64,000 nucleotides of DNA from CAYLHS01 sp964496205. GTDB taxonomy: Bacteria > Actinomycetota > Acidimicrobiia > Spongiisociales > UBA4744. Shown here in pieces: positions 25,644-33,883 of this stretch (the first letter of the stretch is position 1; each line of letters opens with the position of its first letter). Both the position numbers and the translations under genes were made by a program. Location: assembly GCA_964496205.1 (NCBI GenBank), contig CAZBXV010000001.1:1-64000 (forward strand), given 5' to 3'. The notes below the pieces were generated by a model. That model did not search any database, was not told the DNA's origin, and worked only from the letters and a program-made list of their open reading frames with translations.

Positions 25644-25734
25644 GAAGCCCCCGGGCCGCAGTTCACATCTCGCATCTGCACGCCGATCAACGATCCCTTC
25701 GGTGCGACCCTACGAGATGTGTTATTCGAGGCAC

Positions 25735-25754
25735 GGCGGGCGAAGCCCGCCTTT
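25735..25754. terminator. Hairpin terminator between ileS and divIVA
   Basis: A perfect 7-bp stem GGCGGGC-GAA-GCCCGCC is followed by TTT on the plus strand, between convergent ileS and divIVA. A longer inverted repeat (CACATCTCG at 25665-25673, CGAGATGTG at 25713-25721) lies just upstream. Confidence 0.6.
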
Positions 25755-25776
25755 GGCCGGCGTCGTCGACCAATCG

Positions 25777-26666
25777 TCAGTCGCCGTAGCGTTCCCATGG
25801 ACGACGATCTGATCCGAGATACTCCCCGTCTGCGTTCTGGGGTTCCTCGTAGTCCGGATCTTCGTCCTCCACCTCATCCTCGTGGGTGCCCGCGTACCCC
25901 TCCGCCGATGCGTCGGATGGGCCCTCCTCCTGCTGGTAGGCGGGGGTCTCACCCGTCTGGTAGGCGGGGGTCTCACCCGTCTGNNNNNNNNNNNNNNNNN
26001 NNNNNNNNNNNNNNNNNNNNNNNNNNNNNNNNNNNNNNNNNNNNNNNNNNNNNNNNNNNNNNNNNNNNNNNNNNNNNNNNNNNCCGTCTGGTAGGCGGGG
26101 GTCTCACCCGTCTGGTAGGCGGGGGTCTCACCCGTCTGGTAGGCGGGGGTCTCACCCGTCTGATAGGCGGGGGTCTCCTCGGCCCCTGACACCAGGTCGC
26201 TCGGCACCGCTCCGCCCATCGCCGACTGGGTCTCGTCGATCTGTCTCAGGAGCCCGTCCCCGAGGCCCTTCACATGGTTCCTCAGCTCCGAAACTGCACT
26301 CTGCAGGGTTTCCACCTCGGAGCGCAGCCGCTCTCTCCTGTCCGCCTGCTCCGACTCTGCAGCGGAAGCGTCAAGACGAGCCTGCGAGAGGATCTGCTGG
26401 GCTTCGTATCGAGCTTCGCGAACGACCTCGTCGGCCGTCTTCTGTGCAATCACCAACGTCTTGGTGATTCGATCCTCCGTATCCCGGTTCTCGCTCACCC
26501 TGGATTCGAGCTGCGCGATGCGATCACGGGATTCTTTGATCTGGTCCTCGAAGGAACGCACCGTGGAAATGACCTCATCCAGGAACGCGTCGACCTCTTC
26601 TTCTGCATAGCCACGTAGGGCCACTCGAAAGGTCTTCTGTTCGATGTCGATCGCGCTCAACGCCAT
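25777..26666 (-). CDS. divIVA: DivIVA/Wag31-like polar growth protein with tandem-repeat tail, contains gap
   Basis: The N-terminus (MALSAIDIEQKTFRVALRG, then YAEEEVDAFLDEV) is the DivIVA membrane-binding and dimerisation domain. A long coiled coil (about 35-150) follows. The C-terminal part is a tandem TGETPAYQ repeat (24-bp unit), then QEEGPSDASAEGYAG and an acidic tail ending PWERYGD at the TGA at 25777-25779. The 100-N gap falls inside the repeat; both flanks are in the repeat frame, so the apparent frame change is a gap artefact. DivIVA recruits wall synthesis to poles and septa. SD-like GAGGGG precedes the ATG; a TATCCT box lies at 26692-26697. Confidence 0.88.
25933..26183. repeat. 24-bp tandem repeat in divIVA, collapsed at gap
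   Basis: There are two full units left of the gap (25933-25956, 25957-25980). Right of it are three full units (26088-26159) and one degenerate unit (26160-26183). The full units are identical in sequence. The true copy number is unknown because the gap interrupts the array. Confidence 0.9.
25984..26083. other. Assembly gap (100 N) inside divIVA repeat
   Basis: Exactly 100 N between identical 24-bp units. The real length must be compatible with an uninterrupted frame. Confidence 0.98.
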
Positions 26667-26722
26667 GTCTACCCCTCTAGTAGTCCGTTCGCAGGATAGC
26701 CCGCGTCACTCGCGAAGCGACG

Positions 26723-26965
26723 TCAGACCACTCTCTGAAGAAGTTGCAGTAGGAGCAGGAGCACCAACGGTGACAGATCGAGTCCCATGCCTCCCATGTT
26801 CAAAGGAGGGATCACTCTCCGAATCGGCCGCAGGACAGGATCGACGACGACAGCGAGTGCGTCCCTCACCTTGGCGACAGGATGGCCGTACGGAACACGG
26901 ATCCAATCGAGAAGAATTCGCGCGATGACGACGATCTCGTACAGGAAGATCAGCTGGCCGAGCAT
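26723..26965 (-). CDS. YggT-family membrane protein
   Basis: The 80-residue protein has two membrane helices flanking the family motif LLDWIRVPYGHPVAKVRDALAV, split here by position (about 18-40), and the following DPVLRPIRRVIPP. YggT proteins accompany sepF in Gram-positive division clusters and are linked to septum or osmotic function. Its ATG immediately follows the sepF TAA with no spacer. Confidence 0.88.
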   Translation of the reverse strand: MLGQLIFLYEIVVIARILLDWIRVPYGHPVAKVRDALAVVVDPVLRPIRRVIPPLNMGGMGLDLSPLVLLLLLQLLQRVV

Positions 26966-27475
26966 TTACTCCTCGTCCAGCGCGTAGAGCCCCAACTCCG
27001 CGAGGCGCTGTGCCTCGGATCTGCCCACGGTGATCCCGGGCGGAAGCACGAGAATGACACCCTCGGCAACCTTGCTCATCGTGCCGTCCAACCCATAGGT
27101 GAGCCCACTCGCGAAATCGATCAGCCGCCGAACCATGTCCGGATCGGTGTCCCGCATATTCAACACAACCGGGCGCCGGCCGCGAATACGATCGGCGAGC
27201 GTCTTGGCATCGTCGAACGTGATCGGCGACACGACTTCGGCTCGCAGGTCTTGTCTCGATGCAGCACGCACAGAAGTCGATCCGTACCCCGAAGCCTGCG
27301 GTGGTTCCACTCTCCGACCCCCGATCGGAGTTTCCGGCGGTGCCACCGTCCGAATGGTGGACTGCAACCTCGGTGCCGGTGCAGCCGTCATCGTCGCCTG
27401 AGGCTGGTCCTCTTCGAGATTCTCCTCGTCGACCAAGCCCAGGTAGAGCAGCGCCTTCTGGAACATCGAACTCAT
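26966..27475 (-). CDS. sepF: SepF cell-division protein
   Basis: The 169-residue protein has an N-terminal amphipathic membrane anchor (MSSMFQKALLYLGL), a variable acidic and Pro-rich linker (about 18-85), and the C-terminal SepF fold with FDDAKTLADRIRGRRPVVLNM and LIDFASGLTYGLDGTMSKV. SepF tethers FtsZ to the membrane and replaces FtsA in actinobacteria, consistent with no ftsA here. It overlaps yggS by 4 nt. Confidence 0.94.
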   Translation of the reverse strand: MSSMFQKALLYLGLVDEENLEEDQPQATMTAAPAPRLQSTIRTVAPPETPIGGRRVEPPQASGYGSTSVRAASRQDLRAEVVSPITFDDAKTLADRIRGRRPVVLNMRDTDPDMVRRLIDFASGLTYGLDGTMSKVAEGVILVLPPGITVGRSEAQRLAELGLYALDEE

Positions 27476-28149
27476 ACGGTCCCCTGTGATATGCGAGGAC
27501 CAAAGATAGCCCGTCCCACGCGAATGAGTGTTGATCCTTCCTCGATCGCAACCTCGAAATCGTCGGTCATCCCCATCGACAGCTCCACAACACCCGGGTT
27601 GTGAGCTGCGAGACGGTCCCTCAGAGCGCGAAGGTCACGGAAGTATGGCCGGGAGTCCTCCGCCGAAGAGCCTACCGGCGGCACCGCCATCACACCCCGC
27701 ACCTCCACGCCACGAGACGTGAGTTGGTCAACGATCTGCTCAACGTCGTCGACAGCAATCCCTGGCTTCTGCGGTTCATTGCCGATGTTGACCTCAACCA
27801 GCACAGGTGGTGCCACGCCCGGGCCCTTGACCCACGCTTCTCCGAGCCGTACCGAGTCCATCGAGTGGAGCAGTGATACGGTCGGTCTCACATTCCGCAC
27901 CTTGTTCCGCTGAAGGTGCCCTACGAAGTGCCAATCGACGTCGTCGGGAAGACCCGCCGCCTTGGCGATCAACTCCTGTGCCCGATTCTCCCCAAATACG
28001 CGCTGGCCGAGATCGTAGGCCTCGCGGAGGGTCTCAACGGGGTGGCTTTTTCCGATCGCAACGAGCTTCACGTCGCTTCGCCGTCTCCCGGCGCGCGCGA
28101 CCGCCATGTCGATGCGCTCTTCGACTTCGTGGAGCTTCACGCCAGCCAT
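27472..28149 (-). CDS. yggS: YggS-family PLP-homeostasis protein
   Basis: The 225-residue TIM-barrel PLP-binding protein carries the PLP Lys in LVAIGKSHP (about residue 34), then FGENRAQEL, WHFVGHLQRNK and LSMGMTDDFEVAIEEGSTLIRVG. The family buffers pyridoxal phosphate. Membership in the division operon between pgeF and sepF is the standard Gram-positive arrangement. It overlaps pgeF by 13 nt. Confidence 0.93.
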   Translation of the reverse strand: MAGVKLHEVEERIDMAVARAGRRRSDVKLVAIGKSHPVETLREAYDLGQRVFGENRAQELIAKAAGLPDDVDWHFVGHLQRNKVRNVRPTVSLLHSMDSVRLGEAWVKGPGVAPPVLVEVNIGNEPQKPGIAVDDVEQIVDQLTSRGVEVRGVMAVPPVGSSAEDSRPYFRDLRALRDRLAAHNPGVVELSMGMTDDFEVAIEEGSTLIRVGRAIFGPRISQGTV

Positions 28150-28748
28150 GCCACTGCCGCCATTCTGTCACGCGTTGCGTTTCGTCTGAACGAAAACAGG
28201 TCTTCGCCACAGCGCGTGCACCGTCCATCGTTGGCAATTTCGAGGTCGCCGAGCTGTTCTGCGAGCACCCCTGGAAGGTCAACGGATGCAGTCCCCCATG
28301 TGGTGACCGAATGGTGGCCTGGGAATCGCTCGAGCACCTCCGGGCCCACTTCGAAGCAGCAGGCTCCGATTCCCGGACCGATACAGGCGCGCTCGACAGC
28401 GATGCCCGCGTTGGTCATCGCGTGTCGGAGCGCAGGCACGACACCAACCGCGGCGCCCCGCCATCCGGCGTGGGCTATGCCAACACCGTTCGATCCGTGG
28501 AGCGTCACCGGAAAGCAGTCGGCAGTGAACACCGCTACTGGAAGATCCAGCTCAGTCGTGAACAGCGCGTCTGCCTCACCTGCGTCGCCCGGAGTGTCCA
28601 CACGAACGACGGTTCTTCCATGCACCTGACGAGCCGTAGCCCACCGCTCCGAGATGCCATTGGAGGCGGCGAACGCAAGCCGAGCGTCGGCGTCGTGTCG
28701 AAGGTCCCGGTCGGCGGCGGTGCTGAAGGCAGCACCCGGGCAGGTCAT
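28137..28748 (-). CDS. pgeF: Peptidoglycan editing factor PgeF (YfiH/laccase-domain)
   Basis: The 203-residue protein has the metal-binding His in ARQVHG (near residue 43), Cys in FTADCFPV and His in GIAHAGWRG. YfiH-type proteins were called multicopper polyphenol oxidases; the E. coli member removes wrongly incorporated L-Ser from the peptidoglycan precursor. The N-terminus is slightly shorter than typical homologues of about 240. It overlaps ftsZ by 4 nt. Confidence 0.9.
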   Translation of the reverse strand: MTCPGAAFSTAADRDLRHDADARLAFAASNGISERWATARQVHGRTVVRVDTPGDAGEADALFTTELDLPVAVFTADCFPVTLHGSNGVGIAHAGWRGAAVGVVPALRHAMTNAGIAVERACIGPGIGACCFEVGPEVLERFPGHHSVTTWGTASVDLPGVLAEQLGDLEIANDGRCTRCGEDLFSFRRNATRDRMAAVAWLA

Positions 28749-29782
28749 CCCTGCACGAAACTCGGAATCAGATCATCGTCGTCGCCGTGGAGACGGCCTG
28801 AAACCAGCGGCGTCACCTTCCGGGAACGATCGAACCCGGCAGCGATGACCGTCACCCGAATCTCGTCACCCAGCGAACCGTCCACGACCGAACCAAAGAT
28901 GATGTCCGCCTCGTTGTCACTCTTGTCTTTGACGAGTGTGGCCGCATCGTTCACCTCGTGCAGGGTCATGTCTTCCGGTCCGGCGACCATGAGCAGCACC
29001 CCGCGTGCGCCCTCCATCGACGTCTCGAGCAGACCGCTCGACACGGCCCGCTGGGCGGCCTGCGCTGCGCGCCCCTCACCGGAGGAACGGCCTACGCCCA
29101 TCACGGCAGTGCCGGCGTCTGTGAGAATCGTTCGAACGTCCGCGAAGTCCACGTTGATCAGACCCGGAGTGGTGATCAAATTCGTGATGCCGGCCACACC
29201 GCCGGTCAGGACTTCGTCCGCCATCTGGAACGCCTCGATCATCGGCGTCTTCGCGTCCGTGAGTTCCATGAGCCGGTCGTTGGGGATCACGATCAGCGTA
29301 TCAACGGCTTCTCGGAGGCTCTGAATTCCCTGTTCTGCCTGGAGGGAGCGACGACGCCCTTCGAAGCCGAACGGTCTCGTGACGACACCGACGGTCAAGG
29401 CACCGCTGTCCTTCGCGATCTCCGCCACGATCGGCGCGGCACCTGTACCGGTACCGCCGCCCTCACCTGCCGTTACAAACACCATGTCCGCCCCGCGTAG
29501 GATTTCCTCGATCTCCTCACGGTGACCTTCTGCTGCTGACCTTCCAACGTCGGGGTCCGCGCCCGCTCCAAGACCTCTCGTGACATCCCTGCCGAGGTCG
29601 AGCTTGATGTCCGCGTCCGACATGAGCAGCGTCTGGGCGTCGGTATTCATGGCAATGAACTCGACTCCGCGGACACCGGCCTCGACCATTCGGTTCACCG
29701 CATTGACGCCACCGCCGCCTACGCCGACCACCTTGATGACTGCCAGGTAGCTTTGCGGTGACGTCGATCTCGATGTTGCCAT
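28745..29782 (-). CDS. ftsZ: Cell-division GTPase FtsZ
   Basis: The 345-residue tubulin homologue has GVGGGGVNAVNRM at the N-terminus, the GTP tubulin signature GGGTGTGAAP near residue 107, and the T7 loop NVDFADVRTI. The linker is very short, and the conserved C-terminal peptide is DDDDLIPSFVQG, the SepF-binding tail. The ATG at 29782 (MATSRSTSPQSYL) was chosen because GAGGAA lies just upstream; a start 7 codons earlier is open. TATGAT (29803-29808) upstream suggests its own promoter within the cluster. Confidence 0.97.
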   Translation of the reverse strand: MATSRSTSPQSYLAVIKVVGVGGGGVNAVNRMVEAGVRGVEFIAMNTDAQTLLMSDADIKLDLGRDVTRGLGAGADPDVGRSAAEGHREEIEEILRGADMVFVTAGEGGGTGTGAAPIVAEIAKDSGALTVGVVTRPFGFEGRRRSLQAEQGIQSLREAVDTLIVIPNDRLMELTDAKTPMIEAFQMADEVLTGGVAGITNLITTPGLINVDFADVRTILTDAGTAVMGVGRSSGEGRAAQAAQRAVSSGLLETSMEGARGVLLMVAGPEDMTLHEVNDAATLVKDKSDNEADIIFGSVVDGSLGDEIRVTVIAAGFDRSRKVTPLVSGRLHGDDDDLIPSFVQG

Positions 29783-29802
29783 TTCCTCACACCTCACTCT
29801 CA

Positions 29803-29808
29803 ATCATA
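29803..29808 (-). promoter_or_regulatory. Candidate -10 box for ftsZ
   Basis: TATGAT on the minus strand sits in the 71-nt ftsQ-ftsZ spacer, the widest spacer downstream of rsmH. The predicted leader of about 13 nt contains GAGGAA. No clear -35 is seen. Confidence 0.5.
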
Positions 29809-29853
29809 ACGTTAGGTCACTGTATCCGGTCGAACCAGCAAATACTCTCACCC

Positions 29854-30597
29854 TCAACTAGAACCTTCGATCGTTGGGCGCGAGGGCGCAATCAGGTTGA
29901 TCGTCGAACCGTCGGGAATGCCCCTCTCGAGAAGCGCTTCCAGGACATTCGCTTTGGACGCCATCTCGAGTGGCGCTCCCAATCGAACGCTCAGACCCCC
30001 GACATCGGCCCACAGCTCACCGTCCTTCTCATCGAGCGTCAGCTCGCTCCGCAGCGGCGAGTCCAGCGATACCACGAACTCCAAAGCTCCTCCGACAACG
30101 AGATCTCGGGGCTTCTCCCCTGGCGTTCCTGCATCCACCGTTCCCAAGTAGAGGCGCGCAGTTCCCGGTTCAACGGTGTCAGCCGGCCCAAGCACGATGC
30201 CATCGTTCGACAGGAGCACCCATCCGCGCTTCGTGCTCACGGCCGCTGCAACGGTCCGTTCCGTGATGTCCACCTCGATGGTGTGGGGAAACGTACGCGT
30301 GACCTTCGCCGACTGTACCCAAGGGTCTTTCTCAAGCATCGCTTCAACCTTGCCAGGACTGACTCGCACTATTGGATCGCCTTCTCGAATCCCGGCGTTG
30401 GACAACACCTCTGCAACGTCCGAATGGACGACGCCGTAGACGCCGATGTCACGAATGGCGAGAAGCGGCGATTGCAGGACCCACACCCCGACTCCCACGA
30501 CGGTCACCAACACAGCAACAATCAGGACGGTTCGCAGTCTCCGTTGCACGGTCGTCTCGCGAACGTTGCGTCTTCGACGCTCGAACCGCGGGTCCAT
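29854..30597 (-). CDS. ftsQ: Divisome protein FtsQ
   Basis: The 247-residue bitopic protein has a basic cytoplasmic tail (MDPRFERRRRNVRET), one membrane helix (about 22-44), then a POTRA domain beginning IRDIGVYGVVHSDVAEVL and the FtsQ beta domain with DPWVQSAKVTRTFPHTIEVDI (about 95-115). It links FtsL/FtsB with the division synthase FtsW/FtsI. The ATG is one base after the murB stop. The longer upstream frame is a shadow of murB. Confidence 0.92.
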   Translation of the reverse strand: MDPRFERRRRNVRETTVQRRLRTVLIVAVLVTVVGVGVWVLQSPLLAIRDIGVYGVVHSDVAEVLSNAGIREGDPIVRVSPGKVEAMLEKDPWVQSAKVTRTFPHTIEVDITERTVAAAVSTKRGWVLLSNDGIVLGPADTVEPGTARLYLGTVDAGTPGEKPRDLVVGGALEFVVSLDSPLRSELTLDEKDGELWADVGGLSVRLGAPLEMASKANVLEALLERGIPDGSTINLIAPSRPTIEGSS

Positions 30598-30598
30598 C

Positions 30599-31474
30599 TC
30601 AGAACTCCCCCACGAATCTGACCTCGGGCTCGAGATGAACGCCCTGGTCCACCATCCGGCTCTGGATGAGCCGAATGAGACGGTAGACATCTGACGCCAT
30701 CGCATCTCGACCGGCCTCGATGAAGTTCGCATGCACATGGGAAACCCGTGCTCCACCTACAGAGAGTCCCTTGAGACCCGCCCGGTCGATGAGGCGGCCG
30801 GCACTGTCTCCGGGTGGGTTCTTGAAAACGCTGCCCGCGTTGAGAATCCCCCCGGGCTGCGTCGCCTTGCGGCTTCGAATGATCTCTCGGATGAGTCGTT
30901 CGGACGCCACGGGATCCTCCGGTTCCGTGCGGAACTCGGCCCTGGTCACGATGTCGAACGGCCCGAGATTCGAGTGCCGGTAGCCGAGGTCGAGGGATGA
31001 AGCGTCAGCGAAGCGAACGGAGCTGGTCTCGAGGTCGACAACACGTGCTGCAATCAGCACGTCGCTTGTCTCCCGTCCGAAACACCCCGCGTTCATCATC
31101 AGAGCCCCCCCGACCGATCCGGGAATCCCCACGAAGAACTCCAGTCCGCCACGACCTGCTTTGGCAGCGGTCCGGGCAAGCACGGGAAGCGGTGCTGCCC
31201 CGCCCGCCAGGACGTGTTCATCTACGGTGACCCATGAGAACCGTCGGCCCAACTGGAGCACAACCCCATCGAACCCTCGGTCCGAGACGAGCACGTTGCT
31301 GCCTCGTCCAAGGACGACGACCTGGATCGGTTCCTCGGCGATCAGTGCAGCGACGCGATCGAGCTCGGCCTCATCATCGACCGTCACGAAGTATCTGGCC
31401 GCCCCACCGAGCTTGTAGGTCGTCAGCGGCGCGAGTGGCACGTCTTGTGCAGCGATGTCCGTCCATCCGCTCAT
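30599..31474 (-). CDS. murB: UDP-N-acetylenolpyruvoylglucosamine reductase
   Basis: The 291-residue FAD enzyme has LTTYKLGGAARYFV at the N-terminus, FAD-binding LGRGSNVLVSDRGF, GIPGSVGGALMMNAGCFG, the catalytic Ser in ILNAGSVFKNP, and the catalytic Glu in EPEVRFVGEF at the C-terminus. It reduces UDP-GlcNAc-enolpyruvate to UDP-MurNAc. It overlaps murC by 4 nt. Confidence 0.96.
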   Translation of the reverse strand: MSGWTDIAAQDVPLAPLTTYKLGGAARYFVTVDDEAELDRVAALIAEEPIQVVVLGRGSNVLVSDRGFDGVVLQLGRRFSWVTVDEHVLAGGAAPLPVLARTAAKAGRGGLEFFVGIPGSVGGALMMNAGCFGRETSDVLIAARVVDLETSSVRFADASSLDLGYRHSNLGPFDIVTRAEFRTEPEDPVASERLIREIIRSRKATQPGGILNAGSVFKNPPGDSAGRLIDRAGLKGLSVGGARVSHVHANFIEAGRDAMASDVYRLIRLIQSRMVDQGVHLEPEVRFVGEF

Positions 31475-32817
31475 CGTCGTGCCAATCGCTGGATCAGCTC
31501 GGATCCAAGAGTGGTGATATCGCCCGCACCGAGAGTGAGCACAAGATCTCCTTCCCGAAGCCGATCAGCAACGAACTCACCAAGACGTCGCCGATCCTCG
31601 ATGTAGACGACATCCGTGGAGCCATCGGTGTTGATCGCGTCGGCTATCAGCCCCCCATCGACCCCGGGGATGGGAGCTTCTCCCGCCGCATAGATGCCCG
31701 TGACGACGACCTCGTCCGCTTCCGAGAACGCCCCTCCGAACTGCGCGTGCAGCTCGGCGGTGCGCGTGTACCGATGAGGCTGGAACACCACGATGACACG
31801 TCCCGTTGTACCGGCACGAGCCGCCCGGATGGTCGTCGCGATCTCCGTGGGATGGTGTGCGTAGTCGTCGATGACGGTGACACCACCTGCGGTACCGCGG
31901 ATCTCGTAGCGCCGAGCGATTCCTCTGAACGTGGCGAGACCGGCGATCGCGCCGCCGAGGTCCATACCCAGAGCTACCAGGAGCGACAGCACGCCCGCGG
32001 CGTTCCTCGCGATGTGTTCACCCGGCTTCGCCACGACGACGTCATGGCCCATAAACCGAAAACGGACCCGGGTGTCATCCGTCTCGAGGCCCAGGATGGG
32101 CATGTCGGCGTCGGATCCCAGCCCATAGGTGGTTGCTCCCACCGCCTCGGCCACCCGCCGGGCACCGGGATCGTCGGAGCATGCGACCACCGGCCCGTCG
32201 ACGCGTCGCGCCACATCGACGAATGCCTCTTCGAGACGGCCGACCGTCTGGTAGTAGTCCAGATGGTCCGCTTCAACGTTGGTAACGATGAGACCCTGGA
32301 GGCGCATCGTGAGGAAGGTGCCGAATGCCTCGTCGACCTCTAGGACCAACAGGTCGTCCGACCCGACACCCGCGTTTGTGCCTTGTCCCATCAGATCGCC
32401 TCCGACCACGAAGGACGGGTCGTACCCTGCCCCCCGAACCGCCGCGAGGAGCAGCCCCGTCGAAGTCGTCTTGCCGTGGGTGCCTGTCGGTCCGATCGTG
32501 GGAGTACGGGCCGTGATCTCCTCGAGCAGCCGGGGCCTGTCCCAGACGGGAACCCCGAGTTCGCTCGCAGCGACCACCTCCGCATCTGTCGACGGAACCG
32601 CCGACGAGGTCACGACCAGCTCGACCCCGGACATCGAGTCCGGACGGCTCCCGGTCCACGTCACGATTCCCGACTCGGAGAGTCGCCGCAGCGCGGGGCT
32701 CAGTTGCAGGTCGGAACCGGTGACCTCGTGACCAAGCCCGGCCAAGAGTGTTGCAAGGGCGCTCATGCCCGAACCCCCGACTCCAACGATGTGGATGCGC
32801 CTCGGCAGATCACCCAT
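31471..32817 (-). CDS. murC: UDP-N-acetylmuramate-L-alanine ligase
   Basis: The 448-residue Mur ligase has a Rossmann N-domain (RIHIVGVGGSGMSALATLL), ATP loop GPTGTHGKTTSTGLL near residue 110, VLEVDEAFGTF, VEADHLDYY and VIDDYAHHPTEI in the central and C-terminal domains. It adds L-Ala to UDP-MurNAc. The ATG at 32817 overlaps the murG end by 8 nt; a TTG three codons upstream is also possible. Confidence 0.95.
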   Translation of the reverse strand: MGDLPRRIHIVGVGGSGMSALATLLAGLGHEVTGSDLQLSPALRRLSESGIVTWTGSRPDSMSGVELVVTSSAVPSTDAEVVAASELGVPVWDRPRLLEEITARTPTIGPTGTHGKTTSTGLLLAAVRGAGYDPSFVVGGDLMGQGTNAGVGSDDLLVLEVDEAFGTFLTMRLQGLIVTNVEADHLDYYQTVGRLEEAFVDVARRVDGPVVACSDDPGARRVAEAVGATTYGLGSDADMPILGLETDDTRVRFRFMGHDVVVAKPGEHIARNAAGVLSLLVALGMDLGGAIAGLATFRGIARRYEIRGTAGGVTVIDDYAHHPTEIATTIRAARAGTTGRVIVVFQPHRYTRTAELHAQFGGAFSEADEVVVTGIYAAGEAPIPGVDGGLIADAINTDGSTDVVYIEDRRRLGEFVADRLREGDLVLTLGAGDITTLGSELIQRLARR

Positions 32818-33883
32818 GGGCTTCAATGAGTCGTTGTGCGATGCTGGCGGCGGCGTCGGTGGCAGTCAGTTTCGCTGCCGCTTCGGCCATTCCTCGTCTC
32901 CTCCCCGCGTCGTCGACAAGACCGGCAAGGACCCCCTCGATCTCATCAAGACGGTCTTGCGCGAGCATGACGGCTGCTCCGGCCCGCTCCATGGCGGCAG
33001 CGTTGGAGGCCTGGTGCCCACCACCAAAAGTCCCCGGAACGAGAACCGACGGGGTGTGTGTCGCAGCGAGCTCGGCGATCGTCACGCCGCCGGCACGTGA
33101 CACCACCAGATCGCTCGCCGCGTAGAAGTACTCCATCTGCTCTTCGTAGCCCACGACGATCCACGGTACCCGAGAGCCCTCCGTGTCGAAGTGACCTACG
33201 TTGCGCTCTCCAACGAGATGGAGCAGGGTGATGTCGTGGCCTTCCCACGTTGATGCCATGCGTGCGATTGCCTCATTGATCGCTCCCGCTCCGAGGCTTC
33301 CGCCGAAGATCCCGATGACGACACTTCCCGGTTCGATCCCATAGCGCCCCAGAGCATCGTGACGAAGATTCGAACGTCTGTACTCGGCGAACACGGGTCG
33401 GATCGGTGTGCCGACGACCACCGGCCGCCGCACACCGACGGTGTCTCGGATCGCAACGAACGTCTCCTGTGCCCAGCGCGACATGATCTTGTTGGCGAGT
33501 CCCGCCTCCCCATTCTGTTCGTGGAGGAAGAACGGTATGTGCTCTCGGTGTGCCGCCCAGGTGACGGGCACCGTCACGTATGAACCCATTCCGAGTACCG
33601 CACGTACCCTGTGTGCTCGAAGCTCCCCCCTCGCTCGTTTCACGGCGGCACGCAACACTCCAGGCAGCTTCAGATTCTCCGGTGACAGGCTCCGCTTCAA
33701 GCTCTGGAGAGGTACTGCACAGAACGGATACCCGTGGTTGGGAAACACAGTGGCTTCCAGTCTGTCACCGCCGAAGAACACGACATCGCTCCGGTCAACC
33801 CCCGAGCGAACGAGCTCTTCTGCGACAGCAAGCCCCGGGTAGACATGTCCCCCGGTTCCGGCGGCGGCGATGGCGTAGCTCAT
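32810..33883 (-). CDS. murG: UDP-GlcNAc:lipid I transferase MurG
   Basis: The 357-residue GT28 protein has the N-terminal glycine loop AAAGTGGHVYPGLAVAEEL, HEQNGEAGLANKI, FGGSLGAGAINEA, and the donor-site SRAGGVTIAELAATHTPSVLVP. It makes lipid II at the inner membrane face. The ATG at 33883 overlaps ftsW by 4 nt. The reading frame continues 5' across ftsW but that part is a shadow. Confidence 0.95.
   Translation of the reverse strand: MSYAIAAAGTGGHVYPGLAVAEELVRSGVDRSDVVFFGGDRLEATVFPNHGYPFCAVPLQSLKRSLSPENLKLPGVLRAAVKRARGELRAHRVRAVLGMGSYVTVPVTWAAHREHIPFFLHEQNGEAGLANKIMSRWAQETFVAIRDTVGVRRPVVVGTPIRPVFAEYRRSNLRHDALGRYGIEPGSVVIGIFGGSLGAGAINEAIARMASTWEGHDITLLHLVGERNVGHFDTEGSRVPWIVVGYEEQMEYFYAASDLVVSRAGGVTIAELAATHTPSVLVPGTFGGGHQASNAAAMERAGAAVMLAQDRLDEIEGVLAGLVDDAGRRRGMAEAAAKLTATDAAASIAQRLIEAHG

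Noticed and set aside
26084..26183. VNTR outside coding sequence at the second gap
   Set aside because: The repeat is in frame with divIVA on both sides of the gap and encodes TGETPAYQ units.
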